From positions 620,001-684,000 of the forward strand of contig CM066293.1 of NCBI GenBank assembly GCA_033816765.1: 64,000 bases of DNA, in the 5' to 3' direction. This document shows, one piece after another, positions 1 to 10,270 of the stretch; positions within the stretch are counted from its first letter, which is position 1, and each line of letters starts with the position of its first letter. The notes beneath the pieces are model-generated. The model saw only the letters and a list, made by a program, of their open reading frames with translations, ran no database searches and was not told the DNA's origin. Position numbers and translations under genes: made by a program. This DNA comes from Nothopassalora personata. Its lineage: Eukaryota; Ascomycota; Dothideomycetes; Mycosphaerellales; Mycosphaerellaceae.

Positions 1-1117
1 GGCACATCTCGCAGCCTCGGCGCATAACGTTCCGCGCTGCAACGATCTTGCCAGCGTACTCCTCGAGACGCGCGGCCGCGATCCAACCAGGTCCGTGACG
101 AGGGTTCGTCTTGATCACTGATTCCAGGAGCACTCGCGCACGCTTGATATCACCCACATTCTGTGCTCCGGGTATATTCGACAACTCGGCGTTGCCCAGA
201 CTCGTCAGGTATCCTTTGGGGTCGATGCTTGTGCTCGTCCCTGCCGTCGCCGTACCGGAAGATTGCGCGGCCTTGTCCAGGCGTGCTTGCAGCACTTTGT
301 CTCGTGCAGCACCAATATCCGCGAAGTTTGTCACGGTGCCGTCGGCCTGCTCGCCGTTTCCCGCCGCAGTCGCTGCGCCCTCATCTTGCACCTCCGCGCC
401 CAGCTGTCCACTATCTCGTGCTCCAGCTAACACACTGTCCGGAACAGCATAGAATCGACTGTTCTTATTCTGCTTGCTCCTCCTATTCTTGCCCGTCAGA
501 TCCCCCACCTCGGGGATGTTCTGCCAATCCTCGTCACTGACGGTGTTCAAGGCTCGCTTCAGGTCGGCAAACTGCTGCTGAATCTTCGGGTTCTTCCGCT
601 CAAAATCTTGACGTTCGCGTTGTTCTCGCTCTTCCCTGTTGCTCCTCAGGTTGGCATGTGCTCATATAGATACATGTATACGCTCGCGCTGTGAGAGAGA
701 TGAATATTGATACGCGTGGTGGCCGGAAATGGGAGGAAGTAGGGAAGAGACTCACCTGGAAATCTTACGCCGCCTGCCCATGCGGTCGTCGACGGCCTGA
801 TATATGCGATCTGCCTCATCGTCCTCGCGATCGTAGTTTCCCGTTGCGAAAAGTCCTTCTTCGTTCTCGGCGTCGCGGAATTCTTCGTTGACTTCTTCAT
901 CTTCGTCCTTCTTCTTGATCACGCCGTATGCCGTGGGTGGCGCATTTCCAAGAGCCGCGGCGCGCTTTGCGAGTGCTTCCTTGATCTGCTCTTCACTTGG
1001 TCCTTCTCGTGCTGGTCCAAGATCAGATCGCGTGGTGAAGCCGGTAGCGCCACGACCAAGACCAGCAACGTAGTTCTCCGGCGCTTGTTGCGACAAGAAG
1101 TCCTTGCGGCCAGACAT
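1..1117 (-). CDS. PRP6: Pre-mRNA splicing factor PRP6/Prp1, N-terminal part (cut by window edge)
   Basis: This is the N-terminal part of the U4/U6.U5 tri-snRNP bridging protein of the nuclear spliceosome. The start is the ATG at 1117-1115, giving MSGRKDFLSQQAPENYVAGL, the usual opening of the PRP1_N domain; a longer frame starting at 1219 adds residues that do not look like the family. The conserved GLGRGATGF and the acidic NEEFRDAENEEGLF segments follow. Exon 1 ends at 756 with donor GTGAGT; the intron is about 111 bases (755-645, acceptor CAG/GAG cluster), and exon 2 resumes with a Glu/Arg-rich stretch and NPKIQQQFADLKRAL. The frame then enters the first HAT/TPR-type repeat (RLEEYAGKIVAARNVMRRGC) and runs off the window at base 1. 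The acceptor could be one of three in-frame AGs. Identity is confident from several collinear family motifs. Confidence 0.95.
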
Positions 1118-1378
1118 GGTGCGCGGATGTGGTCGTGGCAGCAGGGTCAGCGTTATGGCGAGGAAGTTCTGCTTCGAAAGCTGTGCTGCACCGCGAGTCA
1201 TGCAGCAGGGAAGAATCACGTGCAGACGTAAGAAGTGACCACGAGTGCAAGGGAGTGCATCGAAGACTACTGATACTGTAGCTTGTACATCTCACGTTAA
1301 AGACGAATTACTGGTCACTGGGTGCCTGTCGAATAGCGAATTCCCAACGCCTCTCTCACAAACGCAAAGTCCATTCAT

Positions 1379-2311
1379 TCATATCAATTTCAGCGGCCGC
1401 TGCCATCCACCCTTCGGAATATGGTGCATATACTTCGCCTTCAAGTCCGGCTTCTGCAGACGGCGAAAAGCCTCCTGGATATGCTTAGGCCCCACCGGAC
1501 TCCTCGCCTCCTCAGGCGGATCAAAGAGTCCCGGCTCCCGCCTCCTCTTCCTTCCCCTCTTCTCCTCATCCCCACCACTCTCTCTCTTCAACGCATCCTC
1601 CGCTGCCTTGACCTTCAGAGCCTCTTCAGTCAACAAAGTCACTATCTCGTAAGTGAGGAAGCCAAGGATATCGACAATGTCGTCGTTTGGCTTTGAATCA
1701 GTGACTACACCGAACCCAGCCCACTCTCTGAATCTCTTGCCTTTGCGGAATGTGAAAGACGCTTGACGGCATTCCGAGAAGTGAAGGTATTCTTCAGCGT
1801 TCATCCCTTTGGTGCGCTCGTCGGCTTGTTTGAGACGTTGAAGCGTTGCCGCGTTCATTTCTTCCTCCTCCTCGTCTTCTTCGTCTTCGCGCTCGGGGAC
1901 TTGTTCGCTGTAGAAGCTGGAAACGTCCCATGGCAGGCCGACTTTGGCTTTCTTGTTCTTGCTGTTTCGTGTGCCGACGCTTGGACCGGTGCCGAGAGTT
2001 GGGTCGTTAGCGGCGAGATCGAAGTCATCCACGCCTCCTGCATCTCCACCGCCCGCGCCTTTGTCGTCGCTGTCTTTGGCGCTTTTTCGTACGTCTTTCC
2101 AGGATAAGAATGTTCGTAATCGTGAGACTTTGGCTTTGTCGTGACGGATGAGAAAGATGAGGTCATCTGTGCTGATTGTGCGGACACCTCGACGTGCTGC
2201 AAGTTCTGTCGCGCGCTTGAGCATCTCCATGACTTGCTGTTGCACTATGCTTTCGATCATGCTGGTCGTTTCCGGTAACACATCTCCAGTTTCGCCGGAC
2301 ACGAACATCAT
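1379..2311 (-). CDS. SPT3: SAGA complex subunit Spt3
   Basis: This 310-residue protein is the SAGA co-activator subunit that helps deliver TBP to promoters in the nucleus. The N-terminus (residues 1-85) is the TFIID-18/TAF13-like histone-fold half, with [38 protein letters not shown] and [17 protein letters not shown], all typical of Spt3. An acidic low-complexity linker (about 130-150) leads to the C-terminal half, with [20 protein letters not shown] and a [11 protein letters not shown] histone-fold-like segment. It is intronless as called. In Spt3 proteins a short KYRxEIQQ-like segment normally precedes MMF; here the bases before the ATG at 2311 read like a splice acceptor (GATAG/ATGATG), so a short upstream exon may be missing. 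I could not find one convincingly within 300 bases. Confidence 0.93.
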   Translation of the reverse strand: MMFVSGETGDVLPETTSMIESIVQQQVMEMLKRATELAARRGVRTISTDDLIFLIRHDKAKVSRLRTFLSWKDVRKSAKDSDDKGAGGGDAGGVDDFDLAANDPTLGTGPSVGTRNSKNKKAKVGLPWDVSSFYSEQVPEREDEEDEEEEEMNAATLQRLKQADERTKGMNAEEYLHFSECRQASFTFRKGKRFREWAGFGVVTDSKPNDDIVDILGFLTYEIVTLLTEEALKVKAAEDALKRESGGDEEKRGRKRRREPGLFDPPEEARSPVGPKHIQEAFRRLQKPDLKAKYMHHIPKGGWQRPLKLI

Positions 2312-2557
2312 CTATCAAGTATGTCAGCCCCACACACAAACAGTTTGATTGAAAACATCGCAGATGGCAAAATAATCGCGTGCTTGAAGTGCTGCATGTT
2401 ATCTTTTGAAGTCAAACGAAGCCAATATCCTCCTTGCAAAGAATGCTCTCCGTAATTGGTACATCTCGAAGATAGTGGCGCGTACTGCTGCGTGGTTGAT
2501 GCAATCTACAATGTGATGTTCGGGTGCGTTCAAAAGCGCATCGGCGACGGTTCCTAT

Positions 2558-3985
2558 TCATTCCTCATACTCCTTGTGCTCAAATTCTGGTGTGCTCGCG
2601 GCTGAAGGCGGCGCAGTCGATGACTCTCCGCAAGAGCTAGCCTCTGGTACACTCTCAAGCGTGTGGTTCTCTTCCGTGTTGCTAGCGAGTAACATGTGCT
2701 GAGTCGTGTCCATTCTGTTCGAATCGTCGACGTCCGCTGCGCACTCAGGCGTATTAGTTCCTTCCGAGACCCTGTCCTGTACCAAGCTCACAGTCGTATA
2801 CACTTGACTAGAGCCACCAACGGCCAGCCTGCTCTTATCATAGGTCTTTGCAGCCGACCAACCGTGGCCAAGCATTTCATACAAAGCGCACGGGCGTGCT
2901 GTTTCGCCTTTTTGCAGCGAGTGATTTGGTGGCCAGTTGGAAGCATTGAGAGGGACCTTGTCAGTTTTATGCACCCAACAGGTGTGTCCGAGTATCCGCT
3001 CTCCAGTTTTCGAAATCGTGCACTGACATTTGGTGGCATTGTGTCGCTCAAGTGGTGTCCATTGCCCAGCGCCTGCTCCCGCTAGCTCCGCCGCAAGAGG
3101 TCTGCCATTCTCGAGTAGATCTGCATTTCGACTCTTGCTGCAACGGGTGAGGAAACTGATCCAAGACTCCTCTTTGGGCGCATCGTCTGAGCCCTTGCGG
3201 AAGTCGTTGCGTGGTTTTGCTTCAGTTGCGGCTTTCCTCTTAGCAAGCGTCGCGCGTGGCTTCGCTGGTCTATCTTTCGTCTTAGATTCACGTTGATTGA
3301 CCGTAGGTTTGGTTGATTGAACCGGGAGTTTCTCGATCTGCGACTTACGTGGGCGACCTCTAGGTTTGGCACCCTTCTTTGTCCGGTCCTTGTTCCTGTC
3401 GAAGCCAGTGGCGCCCACAGCATGATCCCGTGTCTGATACATCGAGGGTTCATTCGTGGCTGCGGCAGGATCTTTGAAGTCACCAGTAGATGCCTTTACG
3501 GCTGCATCGGTGTTGCCATGCGCTTCAACAGGAGCCTGGCAGAGACTTGTATGATCAAGATGGGAAGCTGCCGGCTCGGAGAGCGCCTTTGGCACTTCAT
3601 CGTTCGATGTGTTCAGCGCCTTCGCGGAGACCTGATCATGTCGGGCATCTTCGGGTTTGAAAGTGTCCTTCACCGGAAGCACCGTCTTTGGCAGTTCACG
3701 ATTCGTCATACCATACGCTTCAGGTGTGCAGTAAAGCATGGATATGTGTTGCACAGGCGGTGCTGGTGATAGTTCGCGATTCGGTATGCCAGGTGCTTGA
3801 GGTACGCTTTCAAGCATGGGAGTGTCTTGCGCGGGGCGTGCTATTGGCGGCTCATCATTCGGTACCCTAGGCGCCCGATGTACGTGGTCGCGCATAGACG
3901 TCGGCTGCGCAGAAAGCGTATGTGGTGTCGCATGCGCACCCAGGCCGTCAGCCGCCCAAGCGCTATTGAAGAGTTTCCAGTCCAT
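2558..3985 (-). CDS. AT-hook protein of unknown function with a 26-residue repeat
   Basis: This is a single-exon frame of 475 residues that I do not recognise as a named family. Residues 31-108 consist of three imperfect 26-residue units whose cores are APRVPNDEPP, APGIPNRELS and AYGMTNRELP. Residues 207-215 (KPRGRPRKS) form a canonical AT-hook, followed by a long Lys/Arg-rich segment to about residue 265, so minor-groove DNA binding in the nucleus is likely. The C-terminal third contains a Cys/His-rich stretch (CQCTISKTGERILGHTCWVH, about 340-360) that could bind a metal, then a Ser/Glu-rich acidic tail. Coding nature is supported by the uninterrupted length, the in-frame repeat and the AT-hook. 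The start at 3985 is the first ATG of the frame. The function is an inference from the AT-hook only. Confidence 0.65.
   Translation of the reverse strand: MDWKLFNSAWAADGLGAHATPHTLSAQPTSMRDHVHRAPRVPNDEPPIARPAQDTPMLESVPQAPGIPNRELSPAPPVQHISMLYCTPEAYGMTNRELPKTVLPVKDTFKPEDARHDQVSAKALNTSNDEVPKALSEPAASHLDHTSLCQAPVEAHGNTDAAVKASTGDFKDPAAATNEPSMYQTRDHAVGATGFDRNKDRTKKGAKPRGRPRKSQIEKLPVQSTKPTVNQRESKTKDRPAKPRATLAKRKAATEAKPRNDFRKGSDDAPKEESWISFLTRCSKSRNADLLENGRPLAAELAGAGAGQWTPLERHNATKCQCTISKTGERILGHTCWVHKTDKVPLNASNWPPNHSLQKGETARPCALYEMLGHGWSAAKTYDKSRLAVGGSSQVYTTVSLVQDRVSEGTNTPECAADVDDSNRMDTTQHMLLASNTEENHTLESVPEASSCGESSTAPPSAASTPEFEHKEYEE
3662..3895 (-). repeat. Three in-frame 78-base repeats inside the AT-hook gene
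   Basis: Translation of the minus strand shows three consecutive 26-residue units (residues 31-56, 57-82, 83-108) with the shared pattern (A)P/Y-G/R-x-P/T-N-x-E-L/P near position 8 of each unit. The units have diverged, so this is an old tandem duplication rather than a recent slippage. Confidence 0.6.
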
Positions 3986-4674
3986 ATCGATAGTGTAGTC
4001 ATTCGATATCGAGGGCCGTAAGTGAATGTACAGAAGTATTGTGACAAAAATAGCCCCGAACTGCTGGTTTTAGATGAGTCCATGGCGTCCAGAGCCGGGA
4101 GTTCAAGTGCTGTACTGACTTTGAGGACAATACGGCAAGCGCGAAACTGGTTGTCCAGTGGCAGCCACTACGGTCATCCAGAAAGGTAGGAACTGCAGAG
4201 TCCGAGAACGGTAGAGGTAGTAGTGCCAGTCCAGTCATGATATGTCACGCCTTTTGAAGTCTTCATAAAGACTGCATGGAAGAAGGAAATCGCCCATACA
4301 TACCTGCTGGATTTCCGTCCGGTACTTCGCATTCTTGTTGTCCGCCATCGCGGGCGGTCAGCCGTCAGTGAAGCTCGATTTTGATTCAAGTGAGAGCTGC
4401 GTCGCCTGCTAGCTGTTGGATGATATGTTTGCGCAAAGATCTCCGGGTTGATGGTAGCGAAGAGGACGGACGTCGCGTTGTCGTAGTGCAAGTGGTGTGC
4501 TGAAGTGGATGGAGTTATCCATAGAACTAGATATGACGGGTCGGCGCGCGTCGTTGCACTAATGCGACAGGGATGGGCATCAAACATGTTCCGGAACAGT
4601 AATGAATTTCTACAGTATGCCGTTTGACACGTCTTGGCGGTGTATCACCCAATCTGTTGCTGCACCCGTTCAAC
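3986..4674. other. Intergenic region between divergent genes
   Basis: These 689 bases separate the AT-hook gene (minus) from DPH5 (plus) and presumably hold both promoters. I see no convincing coding frame, repeat or RNA gene; the short frames on both strands have no recognisable motifs. Confidence 0.5.
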
Positions 4675-5590
4675 ATGCTGTACATCATCGGTCTCGGTCT
4701 CGCTGACGAGCGTGACATCTCCACTAAAGGCCTCGACATTGTCAAGCGAGCCGAGCGCGTCTACCTTGAGGCGTACACAGCTGTTCTGCTTGTTGAGAAG
4801 GAGCAACTGGTACGAGGCCACACCAATCAACAGAGTTCCGCCTGATATTCACACTCAGTAGGAAGCGTACTATGGCAGATCCGTAATCGTCGCGGACCGT
4901 GAGATGGTCGAATCACAATCTGACGACATCCTGGCTGGCGCCCACGAAAAGGACGTAGCTTTCCTCGTTGTTGGTGACCCTTTCAGTGCGACCACACACA
5001 CAGATCTGGCGCTACGCTGTCGCCAACACGAACCCAGCATCGCCACTCGGACTCTACCTAATGCATCAATTTTGACCGCAGTAGGCGCCACAGGACTCAG
5101 TCTCTACAACTATGGCCAGACGGTCTCTATGGTGTTCTTCACGGAGACATGGAGGCCAGATAGCTTTTACGATCGTATAGCTGAGAACTCTAGTCTTGGC
5201 CTACATACCCTTGTGCTGCTCGACATCAAGGTCAAGGAGCCGGACCTGCAAGCACTAGCGAGGGGCAAGATTGTGTATGAGGCACCGCGATTCATGACAG
5301 TCGCGCAATGCGCCAGCCAGATGCTTGAAGTCGAAGAATACCGGCAGCAAGGTATTACTGCAAAGGAGAAGCTCGCCATCGGCGTTGCTCGGCTCGGCAG
5401 CGAAGGTGAGCAGATTGTGGCCGGTTCCCTGGAACAACTGACGCAAGTCGACCTGGGCAAACCTTTACACAGTCTTGTCCTAGTGGGAACCAAGATGCAC
5501 GAGATGGAGTGGGAGTTTGCTCGAGAGTTCGCCGTTGATAAGGAGAAGTTCGATCAAATATGGAAACGCGACTACGCAGGAATGAACTAG
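4675..5590 (+). CDS. DPH5: Diphthine methyl ester synthase Dph5
   Basis: This AdoMet-dependent methyltransferase acts in diphthamide synthesis on elongation factor 2 in the cytosol. The start at 4675 gives [16 protein letters not shown], the family opening. Exon 1 is 4675-4809, intron 4810-4861 (52 bases, GTACGA...TAG), and exon 2 is 4862-5590, joining as [19 protein letters not shown]. The product is 287 residues, the usual length. Visible motifs are [10 protein letters not shown] (SAM site), [60 protein letters not shown] and [15 protein letters not shown], all collinear with the tetrapyrrole-methylase fold of Dph5. An in-frame ATG at 4624 would add 17 residues with no family support. Confidence 0.96.
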
Positions 5591-7026
5591 TAGCAAGCAA
5601 CGAATAGCCGAAGCACTTGAATACTGGCATGCCTGAGCCGACAGTGCGACAGCCGCTACGGGAGGCATCATGCTGAAACGAGACTGTCCTAACTACATCC
5701 TTCAACCAATACAGCGATCCAAAAGGCGGCCGCTTATGGCCACCCTCTCACCTTCGGAATTTTCGACGGATGTCCTGTGGATATACACCTTGCAGGGAAT
5801 ACTGACCCAGTGAAGCGGTCCGGCATCGAGCCACAGCCATGCAAGCTCGTTTCAATCTGCGAGTTTTATGCCCACGTGTTCGGCATCACGATCTCATCTG
5901 CGTGGCGCATGTCGTGCAGAGAAACAGGGATGCGACTGAGCTGCTCGGAATATTCTTCGAAGCACGATCTGTCGCGAACACCTCTTCTCACAGGTCACGA
6001 GATCAAGAAGCATTGCTCAGTGTAGGCACTCGCTGGCGAGGTCTCCAAGGGGATCTTCTAGATCGATGTCGGCTCTACCATTTGGCGCCTCCTTCCTCTT
6101 CGAACGGAGAGCCAAGTTTGGAGGATCGGCCAGGCCACCGCCGCCTCTTTGAGATGGATGGACAACATAGCCTCCAGCTTCCACTTACAGGTATGCCGTA
6201 CTCCATCGAGAGGCTGACACGTGAGAGTTGAGGCTCACTATTCTCCCGGCCACGGTTTTGGTGAGCTCTAGAACAGGAGATTTGTAAAAGCCACCACTCA
6301 GCTTCGCCGGGTTCCTGCATTGTATGAAATCGATCTACACACAGTGTACACATGGGCAAAGTATCATGAGTGGCTGCGCTGTGGCGCTTCCGATTTATTT
6401 GAGATGCGATAAGTCTCGCTATGCATTCGCGGTCGCTGAAGCTCAGGAACTAGCAGCCACGCAAGAGTCACCCGACATTATCAGCTGACCACAATGCGGT
6501 TTCTCGAGGCCGAGCTCAGATTATGTGCTTGACCGAATGGCTCGCTCCGCTTTTCCATTTCACTGTAGCTCTTTGAGCTTGCCGCATCAATGGGACGCTT
6601 GGGACGCGAACGAGATCCGTGGCCGGGGTACATCCACAAGTACCCGCGGTACTAGAACAGTAGCGAACGAATCGTCGACATAGACGCAGCCGCTATTCGA
6701 GGCTCGAAGCTTTACCTTCGCGGTCGAGCCGATTCTGGCCATGTTTTGGCTCGTTTGGTTGGACCCCGCCTTCTCATGCTCTGCCCCGCACTATCAGGCC
6801 AGCACCACGCGGTAAACAGATCAGGGCAGGCGTACCGTAATGTGATACATGCTGGATCGTTGCTAATGAAGTCCTGCGGGTGAATGGAGCGCTTTTGTCT
6901 TCGATTGTGGCGAAATGTGAGGCTCTTAAGGCGAGATCATCCCTCGTCCGGGAATGGACCTGAGAAAATCAAAGATCCACTGCAGCAAGACCTCATATTT
7001 CCTTCAGCTTTCTCGAAGCATTCAAA
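5591..7026. other. Long intergenic region without a supported gene
   Basis: These 1.44 kb separate DPH5 from the flavin monooxygenase. The longest frames (5777-6025 and 5839-6231 on plus, 6075-6359 on minus) overlap each other, lack recognisable motifs and look like chance frames. The last few hundred bases presumably contain the monooxygenase promoter. No repeat or RNA gene is evident. Confidence 0.45.
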
Positions 7027-8798
7027 ATGGGTAGCGTTGAGCCAGGCATTGATACGAAGCCAGAGCGCATTCTGAAGACAGACCTCCACCAGTATGGACG
7101 GAGAGCGCGAACTGACGGTCCTTATGCGGACAATCTTGACGTTGATGTGCTCATCGTGGGAGGCGGCTTCGGTGGTGCCATGAGCTTGCACGAAGCACGA
7201 AAGAATGGCTTCAGCGCTGTGCTCTACGAAGCTGGTGTTGGCTTTGGTGGCACGTGGCGATGGAGTGAGTGACACGTTACAGACATCCATGACATGGGCC
7301 GAACGGGCTGACGCGCAACCTAGACATCTACCCTGGCGCACGTGTGGACTCCCCTGTACCAATCTACGAGCTCGCCATTCCAGAGGTCTACGAAGACTGG
7401 TACTGGACGACAAATTACCCAGACTGGCATGAGCTGCAGGCGTACTTCGACCACGTCGACAAGAAGCTCAATCTGAGCAAGGACTCGTCCTTCGAGACTG
7501 TCGTCACCGGCGCCGAATTTGACACGAAGGAGGGCAAGTGGCACGTACAGACCGCTGACGGCCGAAAGGCTAAGGCACGATTCTTGGTGGTTGCCGCCGG
7601 CTTCGCTGCAAAGCGATACATTCCAGACGTGCCAGGTCTCGATTCATTCAAGGGCGAGATCCATCACTCGTCCTTCTGGCCAATCGAGGGCGTGGACTAC
7701 AAGAACAAGAAGGTGGCCGTGATCGGTACTGGTGCATCGGGTGTCCAATGTATCCAAGAGATGGGACCAGTTGCCGAGCAGCTCACTGTCTACCAGCGTA
7801 CACCAAACCTTGCCCTGCCCATGGGCAAGCGTGACCTCACAAAGCAAGAGCAAGACAGCCTGAAGCCAATATACCCCACCATCCATGAGATGCGTGAGCG
7901 ATGCTTCGCTGGCTTCCACTACGATCTGTGCGAGCGCGACACCTTCGACGACACCCCAGAGGAGCGCCAGCAGTTCTTTGAGAAGCTGTGGGCGCAGCAG
8001 GGTTTCGCCCTGTGGCTCGCGGGTTACAAGGATTACCTCTTTGATGACAAGGCGAACGATGAAGCCTACAATTTCTGGAGGTCGCAGCAGTCGAAGCGTG
8101 TCAAGAACCCAGAGAAGAGCAAAATCCTGTTCCCAGAGCAGAAGCCACACCCCTTCGGTGTCAAGCGGCCTTGTCTCGAGCAGAATTTCTACGAGGTCCT
8201 CGACCGTGACAATGTCGCTCTCGTCAACATCAACGAGGCCAACGGTACTCCAATTGAGAAGTTCACCGAGAAGGGTATCGTCGCCAACGGTGAAGAGCGC
8301 GAATTCGACATCATCGTCCTCGCCACTGGTTTCGACGTCGTGACTGGCGGCATGACTAACATGGGCCTGAAGTCCATTCACGGCACATACCTAAAGGACG
8401 AGTGGAAGGCAGCTGCCAACACCTATCTCGGGACGACAATCTCCGGCTACCCCAACCTCTTCCACTTGTACGGTCCACATGGCCCAACCCTTCTCTCGAA
8501 TGGCCCATCATCCGTCGAGATTCAGGCCCGATGGATTGCATCTGCCATCAAGCAGATCAAGAAGCAGGGTATCAAGTACATTAACCCAACAAAGGAGGCC
8601 GAGAAGGAGTGGAAGCAGCGCATCAACGACCTCGCTGCACCAACACTGTTCCCCACGACGAAGTCGACCTATATGGGTGGTGGTATTCCCGGCAAGGCAT
8701 TTGAGATGACTTGTTACGCTGGTGGTGTGAATGCTTATGGCCCTGAGATCAGGAGCAAGCTCCCAGGGTGGCAAGGGTTTGAGGTTGTTAAGGCATAA
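7027..8798 (+). CDS. FAD/NADPH-dependent Baeyer-Villiger-type monooxygenase
   Basis: This predicted flavoprotein monooxygenase inserts oxygen next to a carbonyl group; the substrate is unknown. Exon 1 is 7027-7264, the intron 7265-7323 (59 bases, GTGAGT...TAG), and exon 2 is 7324-8798, giving 570 residues. The first Rossmann motif is VLIVGGGFGGAMS (about 42-54), followed by the family hallmark GGTWRWN/IYPGARVDSP that spans the splice junction. The Baeyer-Villiger fingerprint FxGxxxHxxxW is intact as FKGEIHHSSFWP (about 198-209), and the NADPH Rossmann motif VAVIGTGASGVQ follows. The C-terminal half has LATGFDVVTGG and NLFHLYGPHGPTLLSNGP. The length fits cyclohexanone/phenylacetone-type enzymes. 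No biosynthetic backbone gene is adjacent, so a catabolic or detoxifying role is as likely as a role in secondary metabolism. Confidence 0.92.
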
Positions 8799-8928
8799 GC
8801 CTTTTTGTACAGTGTAGCGAATTACCTAGCATTACGATGTAATGGTACCATCAAGGTCTTGCTAATCACGGTGTCCAGTTCGTCCATTCCCAAACGTCCT
8901 GACCTTCCTTTCGATGACAGCATCCAAA

Positions 8929-9258
8929 CTATGAAGCCGTCATTACCCATCCCGACCCTGCAGTCGTACCCACACATATCGATTCTGGCTCCAACTTGAT
9001 CTTTCCATGATTGCAGTATACAATAGTCCCCCATGCAGACTTCCCATCTGGGAACGCGTACTCGAACTTGCAGCTGTCGATGTTGAAAAGTTCACTTAGA
9101 CATTGGCAGAGGTCCTTGGCGTCACCGCCATGTTAGTAGGCATCTACGTTGGCGTCCCACGTTGCTTTGGCTCTGGCACCGCCGAAGCCGACGCAGTCTG
9201 CGTTGATACCGATGACGAGCGCAGCTACAGCCAGAGTGGCGGAGAGGATATTGCGCAT
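8929..9258 (-). pseudogene. Small secreted cysteine-rich protein with an in-frame stop (or a 33-base intron)
   Basis: Reading minus from the ATG at 9258 gives a 109-codon frame. It opens with a signal peptide (MRNILSATLAVAALVIGINA) and contains six cysteines (codons 22, 51, 53, 63, 82, 95) in a mature part of about 89 residues. Codon 42 is TAA (9135-9133); a CAA-to-TAA change would explain it. Alternatively the TAA lies inside a perfect TACTAAC branch-site sequence followed 18 bases later by an AG, and a GT 33 bases upstream of that AG would give an in-frame intron, though 33 bases is far below the 50-60 base introns seen elsewhere in this window. The layout resembles candidate secreted effectors, but no family was recognised. 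It lies convergent with and downstream of the monooxygenase. Confidence 0.5.
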
Positions 9259-9627
9259 GTTGACCGTCTGGTCTGCCTTGTTCTGGTTGCTTTTCGTCCG
9301 GGTGTCGTGCGAGTGACTCTGGAAAGGGAGACAGACTGTACGCTGGTGGTGGTAACCGGAATGCTGAATCTGGTCGTTTGATAGCGCTCCACTTTCTCTG
9401 TTTGATTTCGCAGGTGTTGCATAGATTGTCGTCGACGTCGGCCTGTTTTCTCTAGTAGTTCGGCAATAAGCACTAAGATGATGCCGAATACTAACGACGC
9501 TATTGGCCAGGTCAACTAACCAAAGGAGGCCACTTTAGGCCGGCATCCGTATATCACGAATGTCGTACTCCGGCCTGTATCGCTATGTTCTACAAGTGGG
9601 CTGTTTCGGAAATGACGGTATCCTACC

Positions 9628-10270
9628 TCGACTTCGGTGACGGTGGTGCGCCAACAACCTGTCTCTCGGCTGCGATTGTCTTGGTGTGATGTCAAGTACT
9701 TCGATGGCGTCCTGATCCCCGGAGGTAGTGAGGTCAGGGGCCCAAGAATGTCATGTGTCTACACGAACACATTGAACTGGAGGACCGGACGTGCAGCTGT
9801 GACCAGGAATCGAGAACTCGTTGCCCAGTCCATCGTTACCGTCGCCAACGACGACTACATATTCGCCTACAGAATCAATCAGTCCGGTGGCATTGACCTG
9901 GAGACCCGTGCTAAAGGTATCGTAAGCTGCGTCAGCATCGATCCAGGCAAGCAAAGCGAGTACCGGAAACGTCGTTAGTAGGAGTCCTCGCTCAAAATCG
10001 CCAACACGTCTTCGCAGTCCGCATTGACCCAGCCATCGATGGTCATACCAACACCGTAGTCCAAGAGGAGTCACTACCAGTGCCTATCGCCGCAGAGAGC
10101 AACCCACGTGGCAACTACTACGAAGTCAAACGGAGCCTGGTCACACAAAGTCAAGCTGGGCAGACGCCGAGGCAAAGAACAACCGCGTCTTCCAGATCGT
10201 CAATGAGTCGAAGAAGAGACTAATCAGCGGCAAGCTTCGACTCTTCGAGCATCGATGTGCCGAGTAGTAG
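9628..10270 (+). pseudogene. Copper amine oxidase, frame-broken 3' fragment
   Basis: All three plus-strand frames in turn give pieces of the C-terminal catalytic domain of copper/topaquinone amine oxidases. The pieces, in order, are LDFGDGGA, NLSLGCDCLG, KYFDGVLIP, MCLHEH, NWRTGRAAVTRNRELVAQSI, VANDDYIFAYRINQSGGIDL, ETRAKGIVSCVSIDPGKQSEY, GVLAQNRQHVF, VRIDPAIDGHTNTVVQEES, NPRGNYYEVKR and SWADAEAKNNRVFQIVNES. At least four frame changes are needed, near 9680, 9765, 9965 and 10150, so no functional product is possible. The upstream two thirds of the gene, including the Tyr that forms the cofactor, are absent from the window. The NRQH segment stands where the family normally has a copper-binding HxH. 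Confidence 0.85.

Noticed and set aside
5777..6231. Possible gene or pseudogene upstream of the monooxygenase
   Set aside because: Segments in different frames were examined, but none matched a family well enough to support a call.
7644..8381. 245-codon minus-strand frame opposite the monooxygenase
   Set aside because: It mirrors the strongly coding plus frame, has a biased Leu/Val composition and no motif.
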